A stretch of 32,117 bases of DNA from an uncultured Saprospiraceae bacterium. Its GTDB lineage: Bacteria > Bacteroidota > Bacteroidia > Chitinophagales > Saprospiraceae. Under the pieces are notes generated by a model, which did not search any database, was not told where the DNA came from, and worked only from the letters and a program-made list of their open reading frames with translations. Of this stretch, positions 18,595 through 28,128 are shown one piece after another. The stretch spans positions 1-32,117 of the forward strand of contig CAMZKG010000246.1 of the NCBI GenBank assembly GCA_947311105.1. The letters run 5' to 3'. A program made the position numbers and the translations under genes. The first letter of the stretch is position 1. Every line of letters begins with the position of its first letter.

Positions 18595-19683
18595 ATGCTA
18601 AACAACTGGCTAACTTCATCAAATGTGACAGGGAAAAATGACGAAAACAACAATGGATTTGTACATAAAATAGAATCTTATCACCAAAATGAAGATTTTC
18701 TTTCTGATGCCAAAATCGCCTTAATCGGCGTAAACCCCGAAAAAGCGGATAAAATCAGAGCAGAATTATTTAGTCTCGTTGGCTTTAATCTAAAAGTAAT
18801 TGATTTAGGCAACCTAAAAAATGAAAAACCTGGATTTGCCATCCAACTAATCGGCTTCCTGCTCAAAAGCAAAATCTTACCCATTCTTTTTGGGGGCGAC
18901 GACCAATTTATCTTTTCACTCTATCACGCCTTCCAATTAAATGAAAAAATGGTCAATCTAGCCATCGTCGATAATACCATTCGATTTACGGCAAAGCAAA
19001 GCGACCCTGACGCTTATCTCAACCCGTTGCTCAATCCGCCACACAAAAACCTTTTTCATTTAAGTATCTTGGGCACCCAAGCTCACATCAATAACAGCAA
19101 CCTATATAAAATACTGTCTAACAATGACTTCGAGTGGGAGTCACTCGGCAATATGAAAACCAACCTTGCCAACTCCGAACCATTAATCCGTGATGCAGAT
19201 TTATTCTCCTTTAACCTTGCCGCCATTAAAGCTGCAGATTGTCCAGGGCAAAAAAATCCGTTCCCCACTGGACTATCTACTCAAGAAGCATGCTCTATCG
19301 CTCGTTTTGCAGGTATGAGTGACAAATTAACCGCCTTCGGAGTCTTTGGATTTGACCCCGACAAAGACATCCACAACATATCCGCAAAAACAGCGGCTTT
19401 GGTCATCTGGTACTTCCTTGATGGTGTCGCCAATCGCCAAAAAGAATTTCCTTTATCCAAAAAAGGTCTGAAAAAATACATCGTCGTACACAAAAAAAAT
19501 GATGTCCACATTACCTTTTGGAAAAGTGAAAAAACAGGGCGTTGGTGGATGGAAATACCTATTTATCGCAAGAATCAACAGCTTAGACATGCGCTCTTGC
19601 CTTGCTCTCATGACGACTACATCATGGCTACCAAGGACATGTTACCAACAAGATTACTTAACGGGCTCAGCCGAATCGGCTAA
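18595..19683 (+). CDS. Arginase/formimidoylglutamase-fold family protein, metal-ligand motifs apparently degenerate
   Basis: ILPILFGGDDQFIFSLYHAF in place of GGDHS; SFNLAAIKAADCPG at the SxDxDxxDP position; LSTQEACSIARFAG; ATG at 18595 preferred. Confidence 0.7.
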   Translation: MLNNWLTSSNVTGKNDENNNGFVHKIESYHQNEDFLSDAKIALIGVNPEKADKIRAELFSLVGFNLKVIDLGNLKNEKPGFAIQLIGFLLKSKILPILFGGDDQFIFSLYHAFQLNEKMVNLAIVDNTIRFTAKQSDPDAYLNPLLNPPHKNLFHLSILGTQAHINNSNLYKILSNNDFEWESLGNMKTNLANSEPLIRDADLFSFNLAAIKAADCPGQKNPFPTGLSTQEACSIARFAGMSDKLTAFGVFGFDPDKDIHNISAKTAALVIWYFLDGVANRQKEFPLSKKGLKKYIVVHKKNDVHITFWKSEKTGRWWMEIPIYRKNQQLRHALLPCSHDDYIMATKDMLPTRLLNGLSRIG

Positions 19684-20996
19684 AACGCTTGCTCTAGCCT
19701 TATACCCCTTGAGCCTTTTACAAAAAAGAATGTGTCTTTGATATTTTTTTGCGCAAGCCACTCCTTCAACAAATCTATTTTTTCAAAATGAAGACCGATA
19801 TTTGTGACATCTGCTTTCGCAAATAATTTACCGACAAAAATCAACTGCGAAAAACCCATTTGCTCAGTTATTGTAAGGATTTCTTGGTGAGATTCTTCCG
19901 AAAAAGAGCCCAACTCCAACATATCCCCAAGAACTACTACTTTTGATTTTTTGTCAGACTTCATCCTAACAAAACTCTTCAATGCCATCTTCATGCTTGT
20001 AGGATTAGCATTATAGGCATCTAAAAACACCAAATTAGTCCCTAACTCATAGATTTGTGAACGCATATTTTGGGGCACATAGGACTCCACCGCATACTTG
20101 ATGTCCAAAAAAGGCACCTTAAAATACTTCCCGATAGCTATTGCGGTCTTAATATTTTGGTAGTTATGCTCGCCACTAATTTGGGCAAAAACTCGATAAC
20201 TCCATCCATCTTCTTCCACTAGAGCCACCACCTTCTCCGTATCGGCTATTTGATTCACCTTGATATAGCTTATTTTCCCTTTCGGCAAAATCTCCCCATA
20301 ACCAACTCGCAAATTGACTTGGCGCGAAATCTCCTCCAAGTAGGGTTCGTCCACATTATAAAAACTCAACCCTCCATTGGCTGTCAGATAAGCATACAGC
20401 TCGCCTTTGCCCTTCTTTACCCCGTCAATCCCACCAAATCCTTCTAAATGTGCTTGACCGACATTGGTAATTAGACCATAATTGGGCGCTGCAATTTCAC
20501 ACAATTGATGAATTTCACCTGGACTACTAGCTCCCATCTCAATAACCGCAAACTCCGTATCCCGCGGCATCGATAAAATCGTCAAAGGCACACCTATATG
20601 ATTATTCAAATTACCTTGGGTCGCATGCACCACATATTTTCGCGCAAGCACATCTCTCACCAGCTCCTTCGTCGTTGTTTTGCCATTAGAGCCACTAATC
20701 GCAAGTACTGGAATATCAAATTGTTGCCGATGATAATGAGCCAATTCCTGCAAAGTAGTCAACACATCTTCCACCAAGATATACCGTTTATCTAGCTTCA
20801 TCTTTGGGTCATCAATGACCACATACCTAGCCCCTTTCTCGAGCGCCTGCTTCGCGTATTTATTCCCATCAAAGTGCTCTCCTTTCAACGCAAAAAACAA
20901 GCTATTATCAGGTACGCAGCGACTATCCGTCGTCACTTCACTTGATGACAAATAATAAGAGTAGAGCTTTTTTATAAAATCAACCATATCAACCAC
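19680..20996 (-). CDS. murF: UDP-N-acetylmuramoyl-tripeptide--D-alanyl-D-alanine ligase
   Basis: TTDSRCVPDNSLFFALKGEHFDGNKYA, ISGSNGKTTTKELV, LNNHIGVPLTIL, AVIEMGASSPGEI, DAYNANPTSM. Confidence 0.95.
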   Translation of the reverse strand: MVDMVDFIKKLYSYYLSSSEVTTDSRCVPDNSLFFALKGEHFDGNKYAKQALEKGARYVVIDDPKMKLDKRYILVEDVLTTLQELAHYHRQQFDIPVLAISGSNGKTTTKELVRDVLARKYVVHATQGNLNNHIGVPLTILSMPRDTEFAVIEMGASSPGEIHQLCEIAAPNYGLITNVGQAHLEGFGGIDGVKKGKGELYAYLTANGGLSFYNVDEPYLEEISRQVNLRVGYGEILPKGKISYIKVNQIADTEKVVALVEEDGWSYRVFAQISGEHNYQNIKTAIAIGKYFKVPFLDIKYAVESYVPQNMRSQIYELGTNLVFLDAYNANPTSMKMALKSFVRMKSDKKSKVVVLGDMLELGSFSEESHQEILTITEQMGFSQLIFVGKLFAKADVTNIGLHFEKIDLLKEWLAQKNIKDTFFFVKGSRGIRLEQAF

Positions 20997-21119
20997 ATTT
21001 TCTTAGTGGAGCACAAAGATAGTCAAATTGTCGAAATGCGTTTTAAATTAGAAATAAGCGGCAGAAGTTGCGCATCATCCTTTTTTCTCTCATTTTTGTC
21101 TTTCATCAGATACGACATA

Positions 21120-22757
21120 ATGAAAATTGCACTCGCTCAATTAAACTTCCATGTAGGTAATTTTGAAGGTAATTTCTCCAAAATGAAATCCGCAATAGCG
21201 GACGCAATAAAACAAGGCGCTGATATTATTTGCTTTCCAGAACTAGCCGTAACAGCCTACCCGCCTAGGGATTTTTTGGAGTTTAGTGACTTTATTGAGC
21301 TATCTAATCAAACCATCAAACGATTAACGGAGCTTGCAGATGACATCGCCATCGTCGTCGGCGCCCCTAGCATCAATCCAGTCATTGAAGGCAAAGACTT
21401 GTATAATTCTGCCTATTTCCTTGCGGAAAAAAAAGTATTACACATCACGCACAAGGCGCTGCTACCCACTTATGATATTTTTGATGAATACCGCTACTTT
21501 GAGCCTGCAACTTCCTTTGGTACAGTCACTTACAAAGGCAAAAAGATTGCCTTGAGTGTTTGTGAAGACATTTGGAATGTAGGCAATGAGAACCCACTTT
21601 ATACCATCTGCCCTTTGGATGAAAGCATCAAAGAAAGCCCTGATTTTATCATCAATATTTCTGCATCTCCTTTTTCTTTTAGCCACGCCGACGACCGCTT
21701 AGACACCATTCGTAAAAATACGCTTCGCTATAAAGTCCCCCTTTTCTATGTCAACCATGTAGGCGCCCAAACCGAAATAATATTTGCTGGTGGCTCCGTA
21801 GTAGCTAATCAATATGGCGATATTTATGATGAGATGCCTTTTTTCAAAGAGCAACTAAAGGTCTATGACCTAGATGAAGTAAGCTCTTCACGACAAAACC
21901 AGATTAGAAAAAAGGAAAAAATAGAGATGATTTATCAAGCCTTAGTACTTGGCTTAAAAGATTATTTTGGAAAACTAGGCTTTAAAAAGGCCATTCTGGG
22001 ACTGTCCGGTGGTATCGACTCGGCTGTGGTGGCCGTCTTAGCAGCAGATGCTTTAGGTGCAGACAATGTGCGTTGCATCTTATTGCCTTCCCAGTATTCT
22101 TCAGATCATTCCGTAAATGATGCCCGTATCCTTGCGAAAAACTTAGGTGCACAGTATGACATTGTCCCTATTGAGTCCATTTATGGAGCATTCATGGAAG
22201 AACTAGATATCCACTTTAGGGGATTACCCTTTGGTCTTGCAGAAGAAAACCTTCAAGCTCGCATTCGGGGTACGCTATTAATGGCATTTTCTAATAAATT
22301 CGGGAATATCCTTCTCAACACATCCAACAAAAGCGAAGCAGCTGTCGGCTACGGCACCTTATACGGCGATATGAATGGTGGTCTATCTGTCATTGGAGAT
22401 TTGTACAAAACAGAAGTCTTTGAACTAGCCAACTACATCAACAGAAATAAAGAAATAATCCCGACCAATACCATCACTAAGCCTCCTTCCGCCGAGCTAC
22501 GCCCCGACCAAAAAGACAGTGACAGCCTACCAGATTATGACATTTTAGATCGAATTTTATTTGAATACATTGAAGCACAAAAGAGCCCCAAAGAAATTGA
22601 AGAAATGGGCTTTGATGCCAAGTTAGTGGCACGTATCCTACGGATGGTCAACATCAACGAATTCAAAAGATACCAAATGCCACCTGTCCTTAGAGTTTCG
22701 GACAAAGCCTTCGGAATTGGTCGAAGAATGCCTATTGTTGGAAAATATCTGAGCTAA
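21120..22757 (+). CDS. nadE: Glutamine-dependent NAD+ synthetase (nitrilase domain + NAD synthase)
   Basis: MKIALAQLNFHVGNFEGN; nitrilase motifs FPELAVTAYPPRDF and SVCEDIW; LGLSGGIDSAVVAVLAADALG; NTSNKSEAAVGYGTLYGDMNGG. Confidence 0.95.
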   Translation: MKIALAQLNFHVGNFEGNFSKMKSAIADAIKQGADIICFPELAVTAYPPRDFLEFSDFIELSNQTIKRLTELADDIAIVVGAPSINPVIEGKDLYNSAYFLAEKKVLHITHKALLPTYDIFDEYRYFEPATSFGTVTYKGKKIALSVCEDIWNVGNENPLYTICPLDESIKESPDFIINISASPFSFSHADDRLDTIRKNTLRYKVPLFYVNHVGAQTEIIFAGGSVVANQYGDIYDEMPFFKEQLKVYDLDEVSSSRQNQIRKKEKIEMIYQALVLGLKDYFGKLGFKKAILGLSGGIDSAVVAVLAADALGADNVRCILLPSQYSSDHSVNDARILAKNLGAQYDIVPIESIYGAFMEELDIHFRGLPFGLAEENLQARIRGTLLMAFSNKFGNILLNTSNKSEAAVGYGTLYGDMNGGLSVIGDLYKTEVFELANYINRNKEIIPTNTITKPPSAELRPDQKDSDSLPDYDILDRILFEYIEAQKSPKEIEEMGFDAKLVARILRMVNINEFKRYQMPPVLRVSDKAFGIGRRMPIVGKYLS

Positions 22758-22806
22758 GTAGATACAATTCACGAATTGTATCTACGTAATTCACGAATTG
22801 TATCTA
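22758..22806. repeat. Perfect palindrome plus partial direct repeat between convergent genes
   Basis: GTAGATACAATT-CACG-AATTGTATCTAC (12-bp arms) followed by GTAATTCACGAATTGTATCTAC. Confidence 0.85.
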
Positions 22807-22815
22807 CTCAAGAGA

Positions 22816-23142
22816 TTACCGCTTATTCAGGCGACTGGTAGCGACGATACGACCATCGCCATCAATCATCTGAACAAGGTAAAGCCCATTAGAAAGGTCT
22901 TCAACCAAAAAGTCAGATTCTTTCTTAGGGTAAAATGTTTTCATCCGTTTACCAATCAGGTTATACAGGTAAATGATTGCGATTTGATTGTCTTCACCTT
23001 CTATGTTAAAAAACGAAGTGGTTGGATTTGGAAAAACCTGAACCGTAACAGCCTGGTTCATACGTACAGGCTTTTGAGCTGTTTGCGAAAAGCCTACAGT
23101 CAAAGCAAAAGAAAAAACAAGTGTTAGTACAAACGTCTTCAT
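22816..23142 (-). CDS. Short T9SS type A sorting domain-containing protein
   Basis: Signal peptide MKTFVLTLVFSFALTVGFSQ; sorting domain VQVFPNPTTSFFNIEG...IYLYNLIGKRM...VEDLSNGLYLVQMIDGDGRIVATSRLNKR. Confidence 0.85.
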   Translation of the reverse strand: MKTFVLTLVFSFALTVGFSQTAQKPVRMNQAVTVQVFPNPTTSFFNIEGEDNQIAIIYLYNLIGKRMKTFYPKKESDFLVEDLSNGLYLVQMIDGDGRIVATSRLNKR

Positions 23143-23391
23143 AAACAAAAGGTGAATATGCTCCTATTTTTAAGGAACGAGTTAAGAATCAACAAAAACT
23201 CAAGGGGAGTTTTCTGAATTCTCATTGTAAAAGTACGCTTTGAAAGGGACAAAACCAAAAAATATCTTCGTTTTAAGAAAAAATTAACGAAATATGCACA
23301 ATAATTGACTTGTTATCGACATTATTTGCAACTTTGGCTTTCCTTGACTCTTTCAAATTTCGTACCAAACACGTAGCACGCTTAAAAATAA

Positions 23392-25215
23392 ATGAACTAC
23401 TACTTCCGCATACTCCGTCTAGCAAAAAAATACCGTAAAGAAATTTTTTTGACCATCACCCTTAACCTTTTTGTGGTGGTTTTTTCCTTATTTTCCATTA
23501 CGGTACTTATTCCCACCCTTAAGATTATCTTCAAAAACACCGTGGATGTATCGTCTGCTCTACCCTATTCTGGCTTATCCCACATAAAAGAATACCTAGA
23601 ATCCAACCTCAACTATTACATCACCACTCAATCCCAAATCATTGGAAAATCAGGTGTTTTAGTTCGTATTCTAATTTTTGGAACGGTTATGTTCTTTTTC
23701 AAAAACCTATTTCGGTATTTGGCCGCCATCTCTATGGCCTACATCCAAATTGGTGTCGAAAGAGACTTGCGCAATAAGATACACGCTAAAATACTTCAGC
23801 TCCCTACTCGCTACTTTAACGACCAACGCAAAGGCGACATCATCGCCAAGATGACGACTGATATCAATGAAATCCAATGGGCGCTATTAGGTAGTTTTCA
23901 GCGACTGGTACAAGACCCTTTGATGATTCTTTTGACCTTGACAACGATGATTATTCTTAGCCCCCAACTCACAGGCTTCGTCGTCATTTTTATTCCCATC
24001 ATGGGATTGCTCATCAATCGTATAGGCAACACACTCAAAAAGCCTTCTGGACAAGCCAAAGAAGCCATGGGGCGCATCCTTTCACATGTCGATGAAAATA
24101 TCACGGGCTTACCCATCATCAAGTCGTATGTTGCCGAAAATCGCGCCCAACAAGCCTTTCAATACACCAACGAAAATTATTTTAGATATATGATTCGAAT
24201 GTTTCGGCGTAGAGAACTCTCGTCTCCGATGAGCGAATTTTTGGGCTCCATGATTATCATTACCATTATGTGGTTTGGTAGCCAATTGATTTTGGAAAAA
24301 GGGCAATTAGAGCCTGAAGTTTTTATCACTTATATCGCGCTATTCTATCAGGTCATTGCGCCAGCCAAAAACATCTCCAATGCGGTATTTGACATCAAGC
24401 GGGCAGAATCTTCTGGAGAGCGGATTTTTTCTTTATTGGATGCTCCAGACAATATGCAGGATGCCCCTGACGCTTGCGTAAAAGAGCAGTTTGACAAAGA
24501 ATTAGTATTACAAGATGTCTGCTTTTCTTACGAAGAAAAACAAGTAATTACTGATTTTAACTTAACCATAAAAAAAGGCCAACAAATTGCCTTAGTCGGT
24601 CAATCGGGTAGCGGCAAAACCACCATTTCTTCTCTTATCAATCGCTTTTTTGACGTAAGTTCTGGCAAAATTCTTATTGATGGTATTGACTATAAAGAAC
24701 TAAAAATCAAGTCTTTGCGCAAGCTTATCGGCTACATCTCCCAAGATGCTATCTTATTTCATGACACTATCAAAAACAATTTATTACTAGCCAAACCCGA
24801 TGCCACCGAAGCAGAAATCATCGCCGCCGCCAAAGCAGCCAATGCCCATGACTTCATTCTGGCAACAGAAAATGGCTATGACACCAATATCGGAGAAGGG
24901 GGCTCAAAATTGAGCGGCGGACAAAAACAAAGATTAACCATCGCCAGAGCCATTCTGAAAGATCCCCCTATCTTAGTTTTGGATGAAGCCACTTCGGCTT
25001 TAGATTCCGAATCCGAAAAATTAGTCCAAGAAGCACTAGAAAAAATCATGGAGCATAGGACTTCTATTGTCATTGCCCACCGACTATCCACCGTCAAGCA
25101 CTCCGACCGAATTATTGTCATGCGTGAAGGCTCCATTATCGAAGACGGCACACATGATGAGCTGCTTGCGCAAAATGGCGCCTACCAAAAACTGGTGGAA
25201 CTGCAAAACCTATAA
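23392..25215 (+). CDS. MsbA-like ABC exporter (fused TMD-NBD)
   Basis: TMD plus Walker A VGQSGSGKTTISSLINRF, signature LSGGQKQRLTIARAIL, Walker B ILVLDEATSALD, AHRLSTV. Confidence 0.94.
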   Translation: MNYYFRILRLAKKYRKEIFLTITLNLFVVVFSLFSITVLIPTLKIIFKNTVDVSSALPYSGLSHIKEYLESNLNYYITTQSQIIGKSGVLVRILIFGTVMFFFKNLFRYLAAISMAYIQIGVERDLRNKIHAKILQLPTRYFNDQRKGDIIAKMTTDINEIQWALLGSFQRLVQDPLMILLTLTTMIILSPQLTGFVVIFIPIMGLLINRIGNTLKKPSGQAKEAMGRILSHVDENITGLPIIKSYVAENRAQQAFQYTNENYFRYMIRMFRRRELSSPMSEFLGSMIIITIMWFGSQLILEKGQLEPEVFITYIALFYQVIAPAKNISNAVFDIKRAESSGERIFSLLDAPDNMQDAPDACVKEQFDKELVLQDVCFSYEEKQVITDFNLTIKKGQQIALVGQSGSGKTTISSLINRFFDVSSGKILIDGIDYKELKIKSLRKLIGYISQDAILFHDTIKNNLLLAKPDATEAEIIAAAKAANAHDFILATENGYDTNIGEGGSKLSGGQKQRLTIARAILKDPPILVLDEATSALDSESEKLVQEALEKIMEHRTSIVIAHRLSTVKHSDRIIVMREGSIIEDGTHDELLAQNGAYQKLVELQNL

Positions 25216-25223
25216 AAAATCGC

Positions 25224-25268
25224 AACTATTTAGGAACCCTACCAGAAATCAGGGGTACCTAAATAGTT
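25224..25268. terminator. Long stem-loop downstream of ABC exporter
   Basis: AACTATTTAGG-AACCCT ... AGGGGTA-CCTAAATAGTT inverted repeat. Confidence 0.6.
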
Positions 25269-25326
25269 ACGAAAAATCTAGCGTTCGGCTTGGAATGCAC
25301 AGACGAACGACCGTGCGCTCAGCTAC

Positions 25327-25836
25327 TTACTCCCCAAGAATATATCGAACAGAAAGGGCGCCATATCCCGCTCCAAAGCGATCGCCATATCCAGTCAATA
25401 TAAAATTCGGCTGCCAATCTAAACTTACGTTTATAGGAGCATCTGCAAAACGATAATCCAACCCTATAGATGGATGTACTGAGATGCCCAAATTACTTTC
25501 ATTATCATAGTAATAAGCGTCACTATACGAGTAAAAGCTAACACCAGCACCCCCACCATAAAACCACTGCAAGCCTTCTGTTACATCAGACAAGTCATTA
25601 TGAATCTGATAAGTAGCACCCAATCCATAATCTGTAACATGATAGGAATAAGCACCCCAACGTCTATAACTACCGTATAGCTCTATAGCTGATGTTTCAT
25701 TTATAAAAAACTTATAGGAAACTGCTACTGGAATCCCTAAACGTAGTCCAATCGCAGATTGGTAATTTTGGGCAGATAAGTTTGTCCCTACAAAGCACAA
25801 GGTCAAAAAGACCAAAGTGGAAATAAATTTTCTCAT
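25327..25836 (-). CDS. Small outer-membrane beta-barrel protein (169 aa)
   Basis: Signal peptide MRKFISTLVFLTLCFVGTNLSAQ followed by alternating aromatic/hydrophobic strands; C-terminus ALSVRYILGE. Confidence 0.75.
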   Translation of the reverse strand: MRKFISTLVFLTLCFVGTNLSAQNYQSAIGLRLGIPVAVSYKFFINETSAIELYGSYRRWGAYSYHVTDYGLGATYQIHNDLSDVTEGLQWFYGGGAGVSFYSYSDAYYYDNESNLGISVHPSIGLDYRFADAPINVSLDWQPNFILTGYGDRFGAGYGALSVRYILGE

Positions 25837-25972
25837 GTTCTTGTTTTTTAGACAGCGAAATTATTTGTTCTTGAGATAAATAGCAAATATTTAACCACTA
25901 TAAAGAAACAATTAACAAACATCTGTTTTGGCATCTGTTTAAATAATTAAGTACCAACTAGTAACACATTAC

Positions 25973-26050
25973 TTAAATTTCGGCAGTTAGAAACGACCGT
26001 AATTGTTGGTATTCTCAGTTTTTAGCTTAATGAAGCTTGTCAGCGCTTGG
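25973..26050 (+). repeat. Copy 3 of ~80-90 bp dispersed repeat
   Basis: TTAAATTTCGGCAGTTAGAAACGACCGTAATTGTTGGTATTCTCAGTTTTTAGCTTAATGAAGCTTGTCAGCGCTTG. Confidence 0.75.
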
Positions 26051-26166
26051 AGCTATTCTTTACAGGAAACAGCCAACTTCTTTTAATATCTTGATTTTCA
26101 ATCATTTACACGTCACCCACACCATAAAAATAAAGCATGAAACCAATCTCCACCCCTGCTAAAAAA

Positions 26167-28068
26167 TCATTTTTCCGAAAGGACAAAAATCATCACTGCT
26201 AAAGGAGACAAATTGATTGAAATCGAGTAATTTTTTCCATGCTGAAACTCTTTTCTTGCTAACAATTGACCATTCACAAGACCACTTCCACCATATTCTT
26301 TTTGATTACTGTTTGCTATCTCTTGCCACTTGCCCTTGCTCGGTACACCAATTTGATAGTTTTCAATGGCATTGGGCGAGAAATTACACACTACTAAAAC
26401 TTGATCTTCTTCATTTTTACGCAAGTAAACCAACACACTATTAGAAGTATCGTCAGCAGCTAGCCATTCAAATCCTTCCGAATCAAAATTAACCGTCCAC
26501 AAGGCAGGTGTCTCCTTATAGACTTCATTGAGTTTTGCGAGCCATTTTTGGACGCCTGCATGCATCGGATAATCCGTCAAATGCCATTCTATCCCATGAT
26601 CCAAATCCCACTCTTTCTGTTGCCCTATTTCCCCACCCATAAATATCAACTTGTCTCCAGGATGCGTAAACATATACCCAAACAACAACCTTAAATTAGC
26701 AAATTGCTGCCACTCATCGCCTGGCATCCTACTAATCAATGCCCCTTTACCATGCACCACTTCATCATGCGATAATGGCAACACAAAACGTTCCGTAAAG
26801 GCATATAACAAGCTGAATGTCAACTCACTCTGATGGTGTCCCCGATAAATCGTATCACGCTGTAAATAGCGCAAAGTATCATGCATCCAACCCATCATCC
26901 ACTTGCGATCAAAGCCTAAACCACCGTGTTCGGTTGGAGCAGTCACCCCAGCCCAAGATGTAGATTCTTCTGCTATGGTCATCGCTCCAGGGTGATGTTG
27001 ATGGACAGCATCATTTAGTTCTTTCAAAAAATGGACAGCTTCCAAATTCTCATTTCCACCATGCTCATTGGGTATCCACTCCCCTTCCTTGCGGGAATAA
27101 TCCAAATACAACATCGAAGCGACCGCATCCACGCGCAGTCCTTCCACATGATAACAATCCATCCAAAATAGCGCATTGGAAATCAAAAATGACCGCACTT
27201 CATGACGCCCATAATTGAATATATAACTTGTCCAGTCTGGATGATAGCCTTTTCTGGGGTCAGCATGCTCATATAAGTGACTTCCGTCAAATTTGTAAAG
27301 CCCATGAGCATCTCCTGGAAAATGAGATGGCACCCAATCCAAGATGACTCCAATACCCGCAGCATGCAATTGATCGACCAAAAACATAAAGTCTTCTGGC
27401 GTCCCAAACCGACTATCCGAAGCAAAATACCCCGTAATCTGATACCCCCAAGACTGAAAATAAGGGTGTTGCATCACGGGCATAAACTCCACGTGGGTAA
27501 ATCCCATCTCTCGGATATATGGAATGAGCTTATCCACTAACTCGCGGTAACTCAAGGAGCGATTAGCTTCATGGTGTATCTTCATCCATGAGCCGATATG
27601 CAGCTCATAGACAGACATTGGCTGGGGTTGTCCAGCTTGTTTTTGCCTGTTTTTGAGCCACTTTTCATCAGACCATTGGTAGTCTGTGTCCCAAACAATA
27701 GATGCCGTTTTGGGCGGAATTTCCCAAAATCTAGCAAAAGGGTCGCCTTTTTCTAGTAAATCTCCCGATTTCGCCCTAATTCCGTATTTATACAACTCCC
27801 CTTTACCCAGTCCAGGGATAAAACCTTCCCAGATACCGCTCCCGTCCCAACGAACATTCAAAGGGTGACTCCCCGAATCCCAATAATTAAATCCACCCAT
27901 CACCGATACCGAATCGGCATCAGGAGCCCACACCGCAAAATACACGCCTTGCTCACCATTTAGGGCAATAGGACGGCTGCCTAATTTCTCATACAGCTTA
28001 AAGTGCTTGCCTGAGCGAAAAAGAGCAATATCAAAGTCTGTGAAAAGCGAATGGGGGATAACTGACAT
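26167..28068 (-). CDS. glgB: 1,4-alpha-glucan branching enzyme
   Basis: CBM48 GVYFAVWAPDADSVSVMGGFNYWD; GH13 ILDWVPSHFPGD, GLRVDAVASMLYLDY, AEESTSW, LSHDEVVHGKG. Confidence 0.96.
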   Translation of the reverse strand: MSVIPHSLFTDFDIALFRSGKHFKLYEKLGSRPIALNGEQGVYFAVWAPDADSVSVMGGFNYWDSGSHPLNVRWDGSGIWEGFIPGLGKGELYKYGIRAKSGDLLEKGDPFARFWEIPPKTASIVWDTDYQWSDEKWLKNRQKQAGQPQPMSVYELHIGSWMKIHHEANRSLSYRELVDKLIPYIREMGFTHVEFMPVMQHPYFQSWGYQITGYFASDSRFGTPEDFMFLVDQLHAAGIGVILDWVPSHFPGDAHGLYKFDGSHLYEHADPRKGYHPDWTSYIFNYGRHEVRSFLISNALFWMDCYHVEGLRVDAVASMLYLDYSRKEGEWIPNEHGGNENLEAVHFLKELNDAVHQHHPGAMTIAEESTSWAGVTAPTEHGGLGFDRKWMMGWMHDTLRYLQRDTIYRGHHQSELTFSLLYAFTERFVLPLSHDEVVHGKGALISRMPGDEWQQFANLRLLFGYMFTHPGDKLIFMGGEIGQQKEWDLDHGIEWHLTDYPMHAGVQKWLAKLNEVYKETPALWTVNFDSEGFEWLAADDTSNSVLVYLRKNEEDQVLVVCNFSPNAIENYQIGVPSKGKWQEIANSNQKEYGGSGLVNGQLLARKEFQHGKNYSISINLSPLAVMIFVLSEK

Positions 28069-28128
28069 AGGGGACTTCTTTTGACTTGTGGTCCATTGAA
28101 TTAGATAAAAATGAATTCATTTGTTGCC

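Noticed and set aside
22798-23127. 109-aa + strand ORF opposite the small T9SS protein
   Set aside because: The minus-strand ORF has a signal peptide and a sorting domain; the plus ORF has no features.
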